A stretch of 64,000 bases of DNA from Gelidibacter sediminis (GCF_004364975.1 NZ_SOBW01000010.1:62001-126000); one strand, 5' to 3'; positions 54,933 to 64,000 are shown, counted from the first letter of the stretch. A program made the numbers and translations. Notes: generated from the letters alone by a model not told the origin.

Positions 54933-56861
54933 TTACAATTTATTCCAAGTATCATTTAACATATTGACATCTGCCAACATTTTATTCGGATCTAAAACGA
55001 CGCGTTGCACGCTTTTAGTCGTTTTTAATAAATGGCTCCATGTATTTCCACGCTGCCAAATTTCAACAGGAAGTCTTACATTTTCGGTAGTATTATCTGA
55101 ATAAATCACCTGAAGTTCTAAAGGCATCGGAATTTCTCCAGTATTCTCAACAGTAATCAAATAGTTCCCTTGATATTCCTCCACGGAAGCAATGCCCATA
55201 TCAATGTTACCATTCCCATAAAACCATCCTTTCCAAAAATATGACAAGTTTTCACCAGATACATTTTCCATATGATTGAAAAAGTCATTAGGTTGCGGGT
55301 GCTTAAAGGCCCAATGGCGGATATAACTATTAAAAGCATTATCAAAACGCTCAGGCCCTAAAATGTACTCGCGAAGCATAAATAAGCCAGATGCCGGTTT
55401 GTAATAGGCAGTATAAGCCAAGTTTCTTGCATTGGCAACATCTGGAGCGGTATCAATACCTTCACGTTTTTCGTAAGTTAAATAATTCACCAAATTACGC
55501 GGCTTGTCTATTGAGGTGGAAAATTCACCCTTATTGAATGCTGCGGTGCTGTAATGGTTGATAAATGTATTAAAACCTTCATCCATCCACGGATAAAGAC
55601 GCTCATTACTTCCCACAATCATCGGGAACCAATTATGTCCAAACTCATGATCTGTAACGCCCCATAAATCTGATCCTACACTTTGATAATGACAAAAACT
55701 AACCCCAGGATATTCCATTCCGCCCACATTTGCCGCTACGTTAATAGCATTGTAATATGGATAAGGAAAGTAAGTGGTTGAATAAAATTCTACCGACGCT
55801 TTTGTAAACTCCGTTGAACGTGTCCAAGCAGCTTTACCTGCACTCTCTTTAGGGTATACAGACTGCGCCATCCCTGTTTTGCCGTTACCAAGATTCATAC
55901 GAGCAGCATCCCAAATAAACGCTTTTGATGAAGCCCAAGCCACATCACGCGTATTTTCCATTTTATAATGCCAGGTCAGCGTGCCATTTGGTTTTGCTTG
56001 CGACGCAGCTTTACCTACCTCATCAGGCTTGATAATATAAACGGTTTCATCACTTTTTTCTGCTTTTGCAAAACGCTCTTGTTGTGTTTTTGTAAGCACC
56101 TCTTTCGGGTTTTGTAAAATCCCAGAGCACACCACCGTGTGATTTGCTGGAGCCGTAATTTTAACATCAAAAGTTCCATATTCGCAATAGAACTCCCCTG
56201 CTCCTAAATACGGTTCTGTATTCCAACCCGTAACATCATCAAAAACCGCTACACGTGGATACCATTGTGCAAGTGCATAAATGATTCCGGCTTCAGTTTC
56301 CAATCGGCCCATACGGTCCATCCCTTCTACAGGAACTTTAAATTTAAAGTCCATACTTATGGTCACTTTTCCTCCAATGGCAGCCAAAGGTTTGTCAAGA
56401 AAAAGTTGCATGCGGGTATCGGTCACCAAGTATTTTGAAGAGGTTCCTGTTGCTGTTTTAGCCGATACATTGTTCAATTCAAATCCGCCTTCAACATCTC
56501 CTGCGTAACGGCTACCTAAAACAGAGGTCGTTAAGGTGCCTCTAGAAGTTTCTGTAAAACGATTCTGTTCCAAATACAGCCAAATAAACTCTAAAGTTTC
56601 GGGACTATTATTTATATACTGTATGGTGACAGTACCAGATACCGTGTGGTTTTTATCGTCTAACGCTATCTCCAAATTATAATCGGCCGAATTTTGCCAA
56701 TATTCTGGACCAGGTTTTCCCGATGCCGTGCGATAAACATTGCCTTGGCGATAAGACACATTGTCAAATAAATGCTGATTATTCTTTACTGCTTCTTGAG
56801 CAACTACAGACAAGGAAAAAGCGAATAACATGAGCAACATGCTATTTTTTAAATACTTCAT
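54933..56861 (-). CDS. M1-family zinc metallopeptidase (aminopeptidase)
   Basis: M1 enzymes remove N-terminal residues from peptides. The 642 residues begin with a signal peptide (MKYLKNSMLLMLFAFSLSVV, cleaved near Ala-Gln), so the enzyme is periplasmic or outer-membrane associated. The N-terminal beta domain (NLEIALDDKNHTVSGTVTIQ) precedes the catalytic domain with GMEYPG (391-396, the GxMEN equivalent) and HEFGH-X18-E (His405, His409, Glu428). The C-terminal domain completes it. No PKD or sorting domain is seen. Confidence 0.92.
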   Translation of the reverse strand: MKYLKNSMLLMLFAFSLSVVAQEAVKNNQHLFDNVSYRQGNVYRTASGKPGPEYWQNSADYNLEIALDDKNHTVSGTVTIQYINNSPETLEFIWLYLEQNRFTETSRGTLTTSVLGSRYAGDVEGGFELNNVSAKTATGTSSKYLVTDTRMQLFLDKPLAAIGGKVTISMDFKFKVPVEGMDRMGRLETEAGIIYALAQWYPRVAVFDDVTGWNTEPYLGAGEFYCEYGTFDVKITAPANHTVVCSGILQNPKEVLTKTQQERFAKAEKSDETVYIIKPDEVGKAASQAKPNGTLTWHYKMENTRDVAWASSKAFIWDAARMNLGNGKTGMAQSVYPKESAGKAAWTRSTEFTKASVEFYSTTYFPYPYYNAINVAANVGGMEYPGVSFCHYQSVGSDLWGVTDHEFGHNWFPMIVGSNERLYPWMDEGFNTFINHYSTAAFNKGEFSTSIDKPRNLVNYLTYEKREGIDTAPDVANARNLAYTAYYKPASGLFMLREYILGPERFDNAFNSYIRHWAFKHPQPNDFFNHMENVSGENLSYFWKGWFYGNGNIDMGIASVEEYQGNYLITVENTGEIPMPLELQVIYSDNTTENVRLPVEIWQRGNTWSHLLKTTKSVQRVVLDPNKMLADVNMLNDTWNKL

Positions 56862-57137
56862 AATTAAAAATTTAATGATAGGAATGCGAATATACTAATT
56901 AGAACGAAAGAAAACAGGCCCTACGCTTACTTGAGGAGGAGTTTATGGATTATTTAACATCCTGATTTTAATAGCCAACAAATGTTTAAACTTGAGCGTA
57001 TTTTAAATTCCTAAGATTAACAATTACCCATCCCAATCATCTACACACAACATGTTTACAAAATAAAATCTGCCACCTTTCCATTTGTAAAACTTTAACA
57101 ATTCGTTAAAAAAACAGAAGTGTGTTCATAAATTCAC

Positions 57138-57145
57138 TAATTTTG
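57138..57145 (+). promoter_or_regulatory. -7 promoter element of the copper operon
   Basis: TAATTTTG fits TAnnTTTG and ends 6 bases before the ATG at 57152, so the leader would be nearly absent. No TTG lies at 17-21 bases upstream, which could mean an activator (for example the AraC-type regulator downstream) is needed. Confidence 0.45.
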
Positions 57146-57151
57146 TAACGT

Positions 57152-57571
57152 ATGAAACAATTTTTACAAAAATCAATGGCTTTTTTTATGGCATCTGTCG
57201 TTCTGATGACGACATCGTCATTTGCTGTTGATTTGCATTATTGTGGAGATACGATGGTCGATTTTTCATTTATGCAGCAAGTCGAAACTTGTGGCATGGA
57301 AAAACTTCCGGTCAGTACAAGTTGTGAAAATCCAGATCTTGCTGTAAAATCATGCTGTACCGACAAGCAAATTGTTAAGGAAGGTCAAGATGATCTTAAA
57401 GTGTCTTTCGATACCTTAACGCTCGAGCAACAAGTTTTCATTACCTCATTTACGTATTCTTATCTCAGTCTTTTTGAAGGAACTGAATCTAACAGTATTC
57501 CTTTTGTAGATTATGCGCCCCCCTTTATTGAACGGGATGTGCAAGTGCTGCACCAGACTTTCTTAATTTGA
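57152..57571 (+). CDS. HYC_CC_PP family protein
   Basis: A 139-residue exported protein named after its three conserved motifs, all present: HYC at residues 29-31 just after the signal peptide (MKQFLQKSMAFFMASVVLMT), CC at 68-69 and APPFIERD near the C-terminus. The family is found in Bacteroidota beside heavy-metal efflux genes, as here. The cysteines and histidine suggest metal handling in the periplasm, but no function has been shown to my knowledge. Confidence 0.88.
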   Translation: MKQFLQKSMAFFMASVVLMTTSSFAVDLHYCGDTMVDFSFMQQVETCGMEKLPVSTSCENPDLAVKSCCTDKQIVKEGQDDLKVSFDTLTLEQQVFITSFTYSYLSLFEGTESNSIPFVDYAPPFIERDVQVLHQTFLI

Positions 57572-57583
57572 TTTATTAGTCAG

Positions 57584-57601
57584 TCCTGATCTATATCAGG
57601 A
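57584..57601 (+). promoter_or_regulatory. palindrome between the HYC_CC_PP and cusA genes
   Basis: A perfect 7-bp stem TCCTGAT/ATCAGGA with a 4-base loop, 12 bases past the HYC_CC_PP stop and about 100 before the pump gene. It has no T-run. It may be a protein-binding site or an RNA processing hairpin. Confidence 0.35.
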
Positions 57602-57703
57602 AAACAAGCCCTAGGTCATTACCGTTTTGGGCACGTTTTGTTTGTTCTATTTCTGTAGAGCTTAACGCAAACGCTTTGTTTAACTGTCTAATAAATACCA
57701 TTC

Positions 57704-60700
57704 ATGCTCAATAAAAGCATCAAATTTCTTATAGAAAATAAATTAGTCGCTGTACTCCTTTTAACCTTATTTGTTGGATGGGGATTAGTCAACGCACCTT
57801 TAGATATAAATACTGGTTTCTTACCATCTGACCCCGTATCCGTAGATGCTATACCGGATATTGGAGAAAACCAGCAAATTGTATTTACCAAATGGGACGG
57901 ACGTTCTCCACAAGATATTGAGGACCAAATCACCTATCCTCTTACAACGTCGTTGTTAGGAATTTCAGGCGTAAAAACTATTCGTAGCTCTTCAATGTTC
58001 GGTTTTTCGAGCATTTATATCATTTTTGAAGAAGATGTTGAATTTTATTGGTCCCGCAGCCGAATCCTTGAAAAGCTAAATTCGCTACCTGCGAATCTAT
58101 TGCCAGAGGGTGTGAATCCTGCCTTAGGACCAGACGCAACAGGATTGGGTCAGGTATTTTGGTACACTTTAGAAGGGCGGGATAAAGAGGGTAACGTTAC
58201 TGGCGGTTGGGATCTTCATGAGTTGCGTAGTATTCAAGATTATTATGTTAAATACGGATTGTCTTCTGCAAGTGGTGTTTCTGAAGTGGCTTCTATTGGT
58301 GGATATGTTCAGGAATATCAAATTGATGTGGACCCTGAAAAGATGCGTCAGTACAATATTGGATTGAGCGCTATTGTAAAGGCGGTTAAGGAAAGTAATC
58401 AAGATATTGGAGCGCAGACCTTGGAAATTAATCAGGCGGAATATTTAGTGCGTGGCCTGGGTTATGTAAAATCGGTGGCGGATATCGAAAATGCGGTGGT
58501 GACTTCAGAAAATTTCACCTCCATCAGAATCAAGGATATTGCCAATGTCAACCTCGGGCCACAAGCCAGACGTGGGATTTTAGATAAAGAAGGCGCTGAA
58601 GTTGTGGGAGGTGTTGTGGTTGCCAGATATGGTGCCAATCCATTGGAAGTTATCAATAATGTTAAAGATCAGATTGCAGATTTATCTTCCGGACTACCAA
58701 GTAAAACATTATCGGACGGACGCACCTCACAAATAACTATTGTTCCATTCTACGATCGTTCTGAACTGATTCAGGAAACTTTATACACGCTAAACGAAGC
58801 ACTTATTCTTGAAATCCTGATTACCATTTTGGTGATTATCGTGATGGTCTTCAACTTACGGGCCTCCATCCTTATTTCAGGATTATTACCCGTAGCCGTT
58901 TTGATGGTATTTATTACGATGAAACTGTTTAATGTTGATGCCAATATTGTAGCCCTTTCAGGTATTGCGATTGCTATTGGCACCATGGTGGATGTAGGTG
59001 TGATTCTCGCCGAAAACATGATCCGACATATTGAAAGTGAAAAGTTACGCCTTCGAGAAGATGGCACGGAATACACCACAAACGAAATCATTTACAATGC
59101 GACCACTGAAGTTTCTGGAGCCATATTAACTGCGGTGTTAACCACAATCATCAGTTTTATTCCAGTATTTACGATGATAGGTGCTGAAGGTAAATTGTTC
59201 CGCCCGTTAGCGTTTACCAAAACCATGGCGCTTACCGCATCATTGATTGTGGCACTGTTCTTAATTCCGCCTTTTGCTGCGTTTTTGTTTAGAAAAAGCA
59301 ATATTATGGAGCGCACCAAATACATCATGAATGGCGTTCTTATAATTCTGGGTATAACCGCAATTGCTTACGGCTTTTGGCTTGGAAGTATTTTAATGGC
59401 ATTTGGCATTGTAGGAATTTTAAGTATCCGAAATGTGGTTACTGAAAAGCGTGCCAATCTGATTAAAATTATCATTTCAGTTATAGCGATTGTCGTTTTA
59501 CTGGCAGAATATTGGCGACCGCTCGGATTTGATCGCAGCATCATCATGAACTTGATTTTTGTGGGCATTATTTGCTTTGGATTGCTTGGCGTGTTCTCCA
59601 TTTTCCAGAGGTATTACCACGCTATATTAAGCTGGGCACTTCAAAATCGATTACTGTTTTTAATCATCCCAACAACTGTTTTGATTTTAGGCTTCATCAT
59701 TATGCGTAATACCGGCAAGGAATTTATGCCTGCACTTAATGAAGGCTCCTTTTTATTAATGCCAACCTCCCTACCTCACGCCGGTGTGGAAGAAAATAAA
59801 CGTGTTTTACAACAGCTCGATATGGCTGTGTCGAGCATCCCAGAAATTGAAACTGTAGTCGGTAAAGCGGGTAGAACAGAATCGGCTTTAGACCCTGCGC
59901 CACTTTCCATGTATGAAAATGTGATTATTTACAAGTCCGAATACATGCGAAATGCTGATGGCGACAGACAACGCTATCAAGTTAATGACGACGGATTTTA
60001 TGTGATGAAAAACAAACGCCTATTCCACAATACCAACAGTGATGTCAGCGATGATGCTCTGGAAAATGCTCGTAATAAAGGACTACTTTCCTCAGCAATA
60101 ACAGTATCAGACAAAGATCTTATACAGGATGATGATGGCGAGTATTTTAGAAATTGGCGACCAGAAATCAATAGTCCGAATGACATTTGGAACGCCATTG
60201 TAAATGTCACCAAAATACCTGGCGTGACCTCTGCACCGAAGTTACAGCCGATCGAAACCCGATTGGTAATGTTGCAAACAGGAATGCGTGCACCAATGGG
60301 TATTAAAGTAAAAGGTCAGAATTTAGAGCAAATTGAGGCCTTTGGGATGGAATTGGAAGGCATTTTAAAACAAGCCGAAGGTGTTAAGGAACAAGCTGTG
60401 TTTGCTGATCGTATTGTTGGAAAACCGTATTTGCTTATCGATATCAAGAGAGAGCAGTTGGCACGTTATGGCATCACCATTATGGAGGTTCAGGAAATCC
60501 TACAGATTGCGGTTGGCGGAATGCCATTGACCCAAACGGTAGAAGGTCGTGAGCGTTACGGTGTACGTGTGCGTTATCCGCGTGAACTGCGTTCTAATCC
60601 GGAAGATATTAAAAACATTCACGTTCCTGTTGAAAAAGGAAGCCCTGTACCATTAGGCGAGTTGGTAGATATTAGATATGAACAAGGTCCTATGGTTATT

Positions 60701-61498
60701 AAAAGTGAGGACACGTTCTTAATCGGCTATGTACTATTTGACAAACTTGACGGGTTTGCAGAAGTTGATGTGGTAGAAAATGCACAAGCCCTCATTCAAA
60801 AACACATTGATAATGGCGACTTGGTAGTACCGCAAGGCATCAGTTACCGATTTACGGGGACTTATGAAAACCAGCTTCGCGCGGAAAAGACATTATCCGT
60901 GGTCGTGCCATTAGCGTTATTAATTATTTTTGTTATTCTCTATTTCCAATTCCGCTCAGTGACCACGTCGCTTATGGTGTTTACGGGAATTACGGTAGCC
61001 TTTGCTGGCGGATTCATCATGATCTGGTTGTATGGTCAAGATTGGTTCTTCAATTTCAACATTTTTGGAGAAAACATGCGCGACCTGTTCAATATGAAAA
61101 CCATCAACCTAAGTGTCGCCGTGTGGGTCGGTTTTATTGCGCTATTTGGTATTGCTACCGATGATGGCGTGGTCATGGCCACGTACCTCACCCAAACGTT
61201 TGAAAGAGAGCAACCAACCGATAAAAAAGGCATTAGACTTGCCACTTTAGAAGCGGCTGGCAATAGAATCCGTCCGTGTTTGATGACTACAGTAACTACG
61301 GTGCTCGCTTTATTACCGGTATTGACCTCAACAGGAAAAGGAAGCGATATCATGATCCCAATGGCCATTCCTATTTTTGGTGGGATGTTGATAGACACGA
61401 CCTCTTACTTCTTGGTTCCTGTTCTCTACAGTTGGAAAAAAGAACGTGAAGCAAAAAGACAACTTAAAAAGGAATCAAAAACACTAATTACTGAATAA
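57704..61498 (+). CDS. cusA: CusA/CzcA-family heavy-metal efflux RND pump (enlarged)
   Basis: An inner-membrane RND pump that drives Cu(I)/Ag(I) or other divalent metal out of the periplasm. Family marks: ISGVKTIRSSSMFGFSSIYI, TM4 IGTMVDVGVILAENMIRH, GKAGRTESALDPAPLSMYEN and TM10 FGIATDDGVVMATYL. At 1264 residues it is about 200 longer than usual CusA/CzcA. The extra length is in two places: about residues 530-645, holding three or four additional membrane-like segments, and about 745-830, an acidic soluble stretch. Copper is the likely substrate from the oxidase and regulator nearby. TolC starts by a TAATG overlap. Confidence 0.93.
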   Translation: MLNKSIKFLIENKLVAVLLLTLFVGWGLVNAPLDINTGFLPSDPVSVDAIPDIGENQQIVFTKWDGRSPQDIEDQITYPLTTSLLGISGVKTIRSSSMFGFSSIYIIFEEDVEFYWSRSRILEKLNSLPANLLPEGVNPALGPDATGLGQVFWYTLEGRDKEGNVTGGWDLHELRSIQDYYVKYGLSSASGVSEVASIGGYVQEYQIDVDPEKMRQYNIGLSAIVKAVKESNQDIGAQTLEINQAEYLVRGLGYVKSVADIENAVVTSENFTSIRIKDIANVNLGPQARRGILDKEGAEVVGGVVVARYGANPLEVINNVKDQIADLSSGLPSKTLSDGRTSQITIVPFYDRSELIQETLYTLNEALILEILITILVIIVMVFNLRASILISGLLPVAVLMVFITMKLFNVDANIVALSGIAIAIGTMVDVGVILAENMIRHIESEKLRLREDGTEYTTNEIIYNATTEVSGAILTAVLTTIISFIPVFTMIGAEGKLFRPLAFTKTMALTASLIVALFLIPPFAAFLFRKSNIMERTKYIMNGVLIILGITAIAYGFWLGSILMAFGIVGILSIRNVVTEKRANLIKIIISVIAIVVLLAEYWRPLGFDRSIIMNLIFVGIICFGLLGVFSIFQRYYHAILSWALQNRLLFLIIPTTVLILGFIIMRNTGKEFMPALNEGSFLLMPTSLPHAGVEENKRVLQQLDMAVSSIPEIETVVGKAGRTESALDPAPLSMYENVIIYKSEYMRNADGDRQRYQVNDDGFYVMKNKRLFHNTNSDVSDDALENARNKGLLSSAITVSDKDLIQDDDGEYFRNWRPEINSPNDIWNAIVNVTKIPGVTSAPKLQPIETRLVMLQTGMRAPMGIKVKGQNLEQIEAFGMELEGILKQAEGVKEQAVFADRIVGKPYLLIDIKREQLARYGITIMEVQEILQIAVGGMPLTQTVEGRERYGVRVRYPRELRSNPEDIKNIHVPVEKGSPVPLGELVDIRYEQGPMVIKSEDTFLIGYVLFDKLDGFAEVDVVENAQALIQKHIDNGDLVVPQGISYRFTGTYENQLRAEKTLSVVVPLALLIIFVILYFQFRSVTTSLMVFTGITVAFAGGFIMIWLYGQDWFFNFNIFGENMRDLFNMKTINLSVAVWVGFIALFGIATDDGVVMATYLTQTFEREQPTDKKGIRLATLEAAGNRIRPCLMTTVTTVLALLPVLTSTGKGSDIMIPMAIPIFGGMLIDTTSYFLVPVLYSWKKEREAKRQLKKESKTLITE

Positions 61499-62727
61499 TG
61501 AGCAACAAGAATAAATATATCGTCCTCTTTATCTGCTTTGCATTTGGCCTTTCGTCATTGAACAGTTATGGTCAAGATTTGCAATCGTATATTAAAGAAG
61601 CCATTGCCAACAACCCTAAGATTCAGAAAGTGGATTTGCAATACAAAATCGCTACTGAAAAAATCAAGGAAGTCAATAGTTTACCAAATACTGAGTTTAA
61701 TTTTGGTGTGATGGCCATAGCGCCAGAAGTAGAGATGCCTATGGAACGTTTTAGAGTTTCTGTGATGCAAATGTTGCCTTGGTTTGGTACCATCACCTCA
61801 AGAGAAAATTATGCATCGGCCATGGCAGATGCACAATATGTGGAGGTGACCATCACCAAACGAAAACTGGCACTTTCAGTCTCCCAACTGTATTATACGC
61901 TTTATGAAATTAGAGCAAAGCAGGCCGTGCTTCAGAAGAACATTGCGCTTTTAGAGACTTATGAGCGACTTGCCCTGACCTCTTTGGAAGTTAATAAAGC
62001 ATCTGCCGTTGATGTCTTGAAATTACAAATTAGACAGAACGAATTACAACAGGAAATTGACGTTTTAGATCAGCAGAACAAAGGCATACAGGCTGCAATG
62101 AACAGCTTGTTGAATAAGCCTAATGATGCGGCAGTTGAGGTGTCAGATGCCTTGGTAATTCCAGAAAACGACAGCATTTTTAGTTACGATAGTTTAGCGG
62201 TCAACCCTGAGTTGCTCAAATATGATAAATTGTACCAATCTGTTGAACAGTCAGAATTGATGAACCTAAAGGAAAGTGTTCCAATGATCGGACTTGGTGT
62301 AGAATATATCAATCAAGAAAAGAGCCCGATGAGTATGAGTTCTTACCAAGATATGGTGATGCCGATGGTTTCGTTATCCATCCCTATCTTTAATAACACT
62401 TATAAATCGAGAACGAGACAAAATACGCTTCAAAAACAGGAAATACAATCGCAAAAAGATGAACGTTTGAATATGCTGACCGCCGATTTGTCCAAGGCCA
62501 TTTCGCAGCGCAACCAATCTCGCATAAAATTCAACAGTCAGCAAAAAAACCTGAAGCAGGCTGAAGATGCGGAAGGCATCCTGATTAAGAATTATGAAAC
62601 AGGCACTATCGATTTTAATGATGTTTTAGACATTCAGGAGTTGCAATTAAAATTTCAAATGAATCAAATTGAATCGATCAACATGTATTATGTACAGTCG
62701 GCCATCATTAACTATTTAGTTCACTAA
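61498..62727 (+). CDS. TolC-family outer membrane efflux protein
   Basis: The outer membrane channel of the tripartite pump. A signal peptide (MSNKNKYIVLFICFAFGLSS, cleaved near Gly-Gln) is followed by two repeated helical domains of the OEP family (NPKIQKVDLQYKIATEKIKE; VDVLKLQIRQNELQQEIDVL; KNYETGTIDFNDVLDIQELQ). The 409 residues are typical of the shorter CusC-like proteins of Bacteroidota. The ATG overlaps the pump stop, and the regulator follows after 2 bases. Confidence 0.92.
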   Translation: MSNKNKYIVLFICFAFGLSSLNSYGQDLQSYIKEAIANNPKIQKVDLQYKIATEKIKEVNSLPNTEFNFGVMAIAPEVEMPMERFRVSVMQMLPWFGTITSRENYASAMADAQYVEVTITKRKLALSVSQLYYTLYEIRAKQAVLQKNIALLETYERLALTSLEVNKASAVDVLKLQIRQNELQQEIDVLDQQNKGIQAAMNSLLNKPNDAAVEVSDALVIPENDSIFSYDSLAVNPELLKYDKLYQSVEQSELMNLKESVPMIGLGVEYINQEKSPMSMSSYQDMVMPMVSLSIPIFNNTYKSRTRQNTLQKQEIQSQKDERLNMLTADLSKAISQRNQSRIKFNSQQKNLKQAEDAEGILIKNYETGTIDFNDVLDIQELQLKFQMNQIESINMYYVQSAIINYLVH

Positions 62728-62729
62728 TT

Positions 62730-63296
62730 ATGATAAAAGACTTCTACATCAAAAATATGGTTTGCGATCGCTGCATTAAGGTGTTACGAGATGAACTGAA
62801 TGCTCACACTATCGAACTCCTGAACATCGAATTAGGGCGAATCACTTTAGATGTACAAGACTCAGACACCACGGAAATTTTGGTGTCCATATTAGATAAA
62901 AATGGATTTTCATTAATTGACAATCCTGAACTACATCTTGTAGAACAAATAAAAATTGAACTCATTCAGTTGTTGAAACAGTTACCATTACAAATTGAGC
63001 AAAAGCTATCCTCCTATTTAGAATCAAAGCTCCACAAGGATTATTTTAAAATGAGCAAACTTTTCTCAACTAACGAAAGTGTCACTATAGAAAAATATTT
63101 TATCAAATTAAAAATAGAAAAAGTGAAAGAGCTGATCCAAAATCAAGCATTGAATTTTACAGAAATCAGCCAACTGCTTAATTATAGTAACATCAACCAT
63201 CTGAGCAGACAGTTTAAGAGAGAAACAGGCATGAGTTTATCAGAGTATAAATCGGCGCAAAAAAACGACAGAACCTCGTTGGACCAAATTGTATAA
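62730..63296 (+). CDS. AraC-family regulator with N-terminal HMA-like CxxC domain
   Basis: A 188-residue fused regulator. Residues 1-70 resemble a heavy-metal-associated fold: FYIKNMVCDRCIKVLRDELN with Cys12 and Cys15 in the loop, then LLNIELGRITLDVQD, as in copper chaperones. Residues about 85-175 are an AraC DNA-binding domain with two HTH units (LSSYLESKLHKDYFKMSKLF; FTEISQLLNYSNINHLSRQF followed by KRETGMSLSEYKS). It lies inside the copper operon, 2 bases after TolC, so it probably senses Cu(I) directly and activates these genes. A full-length HMA has a Met before the CxxC; here it is Met-Val-Cys. Confidence 0.87.
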   Translation: MIKDFYIKNMVCDRCIKVLRDELNAHTIELLNIELGRITLDVQDSDTTEILVSILDKNGFSLIDNPELHLVEQIKIELIQLLKQLPLQIEQKLSSYLESKLHKDYFKMSKLFSTNESVTIEKYFIKLKIEKVKELIQNQALNFTEISQLLNYSNINHLSRQFKRETGMSLSEYKSAQKNDRTSLDQIV

Positions 63297-63338
63297 CAAT
63301 CAGCCAAGATTATGAAACAAATTATTGATAATCAATTG

Positions 63339-63346
63339 TAATTTTG
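63339..63346 (+). promoter_or_regulatory. -7 element of the multicopper oxidase gene
   Basis: TAATTTTG matches TAnnTTTG, 14 bases before the ATG at 63361. The nearest TTG (63325) is only 11 bases away, so if used the promoter is probably activator-dependent. Confidence 0.4.
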
Positions 63347-63360
63347 AAAAAACTGATCTT

Positions 63361-64000
63361 ATGAGAACATTAAATTTAGTATTTATTCTCACACTTTTGG
63401 GGCTGAATGGCACAGTTGCGCAACAGCTTGAAGGTAACGTTGATAATTTACCAGTACAAGAACACAGGCTGACCATTAGGGAAGCTGTGGTTTCTAAAAC
63501 TGGTAAAGAAGTTAAAGCAATGACGGTCAACGGAAGTATCCCTGGGCCAACCCTTGAATTTACTGAAGGTGAATATGCGGTGATTTACGTAACAAATGAG
63601 ATGAGCGTAGAAACATCCATTCATTGGCACGGCTTGTTATTACCCAATTTTATGGACGGCGTGCCATATTTAACCACGCCACCCATTAAACCAGGAACGA
63701 CTTTTAAATATGAGTTTCCATTGCGACAATCCGGCACCTATTGGTACCATTCGCATACCATGTTACAGGAACAAAGCGGCGTGTTTGGATCTTTGGTCAT
63801 TCATCCAAAAGAAAGAACATTAGCGTATGATACTGATTTAGTAGTGATGCTTTCTGATTGGACTAATGAGCAACCTAAAGATGTGATGCGCAATTTGAAA
63901 CGGGGCAATGAGTGGTACCAAATGAAAAAAGGTACCTCAACACCTTTAAATGAGGTGATTGCTCGTGGCGCCTTTGGTTCGCAACTCAACTTTTGGAAAC
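63361..64000 (+). CDS. multicopper oxidase, 3' end outside the window
   Basis: An open frame of 213 codons with no stop before the window edge. A signal peptide (MRTLNLVFILTLLGLNGTVA) precedes the first cupredoxin domain. Type 2/3 copper ligands are visible: HWHG (His88, His90) and HSH (His130, His132) in GTYWYHSHTML. NGSIPGPTLEFTEGE is a classic multicopper oxidase block. CopA/CueO-type enzymes oxidise Cu(I) to the less toxic Cu(II) in the periplasm, which fits the pump operon. The remaining domains and the adaptor gene presumably follow. Confidence 0.93.
   Translation, partial: MRTLNLVFILTLLGLNGTVAQQLEGNVDNLPVQEHRLTIREAVVSKTGKEVKAMTVNGSIPGPTLEFTEGEYAVIYVTNEMSVETSIHWHGLLLPNFMDGVPYLTTPPIKPGTTFKYEFPLRQSGTYWYHSHTMLQEQSGVFGSLVIHPKERTLAYDTDLVVMLSDWTNEQPKDVMRNLKRGNEWYQMKKGTSTPLNEVIARGAFGSQLNFWK

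Noticed and set aside
58771-59328. Minus-strand frames of 106 and 78 codons inside cusA, and one of 120 codons at 61036-61398
   Set aside because: All are antisense to the RND pump; their Ile/Thr-rich translations are shadows of membrane-segment codons.

Overview
The window is a contiguous, AT-rich chromosomal segment of a member of the Bacteroidota, almost certainly family Flavobacteriaceae; the genus cannot be fixed from the sequence alone. The evidence is a SusC/SusD pair, type IX secretion (PorP/SprF, type B C-terminal domain) genes, HYC_CC_PP and DUF7033 family proteins, promoters of the Bacteroidota form TTG-N18/19-TAnnTTTG, A-rich rather than Shine-Dalgarno start regions, and zinc-free versions of L36, S14 and S4.

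Region 1 (about 30-17750, minus strand) is an unbroken str/S10/spc/alpha cluster, read from rpsL to rplQ: 28 ribosomal protein genes plus fusA, secY, infA and rpoA. Spacing is a few bases at most junctions and several stops and starts overlap as TAATG. It has a consensus promoter before rpsL, a terminator-like hairpin between rpsJ and rplC, a terminator fused to a second consensus promoter between rpsK and rpsD, structured spacers at rpmD/rpsE and rpoA/rplQ, and a final terminator after rplQ.

Region 2 (17.8-44.3 kb) is mixed housekeeping and accessory DNA: an Omp85-family outer membrane protein, an orphan SusC/SusD uptake pair, an RlmB-type rRNA methyltransferase, rhomboid protease, RarA, a HAD phosphatase with a DUF7033/deacetylase-like protein, RadC, PaiB-like protein, an RluA-family pseudouridine synthase, a radical SAM protein with an unusual cysteine motif, an arsR-arsM arsenic methylation operon, a HipA-like kinase overlapping a DUF3037 gene, a formylglycine-generating-enzyme homologue and a processive family 2 glycosyltransferase. 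Intergenic DNA between 26.2 and 27.6 kb is rich in small repeats and hairpins.

Region 3 (44.6-50.4 kb, minus strand) is a cell-surface cassette: a collagen-like protein with 62 uninterrupted Gly-X-Y triplets, a small protein with a type B type-IX-secretion sorting domain, a PorP/SprF protein and a PorE-like TPR/propeller/OmpA protein. Region 4 (50.9-56.9 kb) holds a CPA2 cation/proton antiporter, a Tat-exported GH109-like Gfo/Idh/MocA lipoprotein and an M1 aminopeptidase.

Region 5 (57.1 kb to the end, plus strand) is a copper-resistance operon: HYC_CC_PP protein, an enlarged CusA/CzcA pump, a TolC-like channel, an AraC regulator fused to an N-terminal CxxC metal-binding domain, and a multicopper oxidase cut by the window edge. 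The adaptor (CusB) is not in view and probably lies beyond the right edge. No tRNA, rRNA, CRISPR array, transposase or prophage was recognised.
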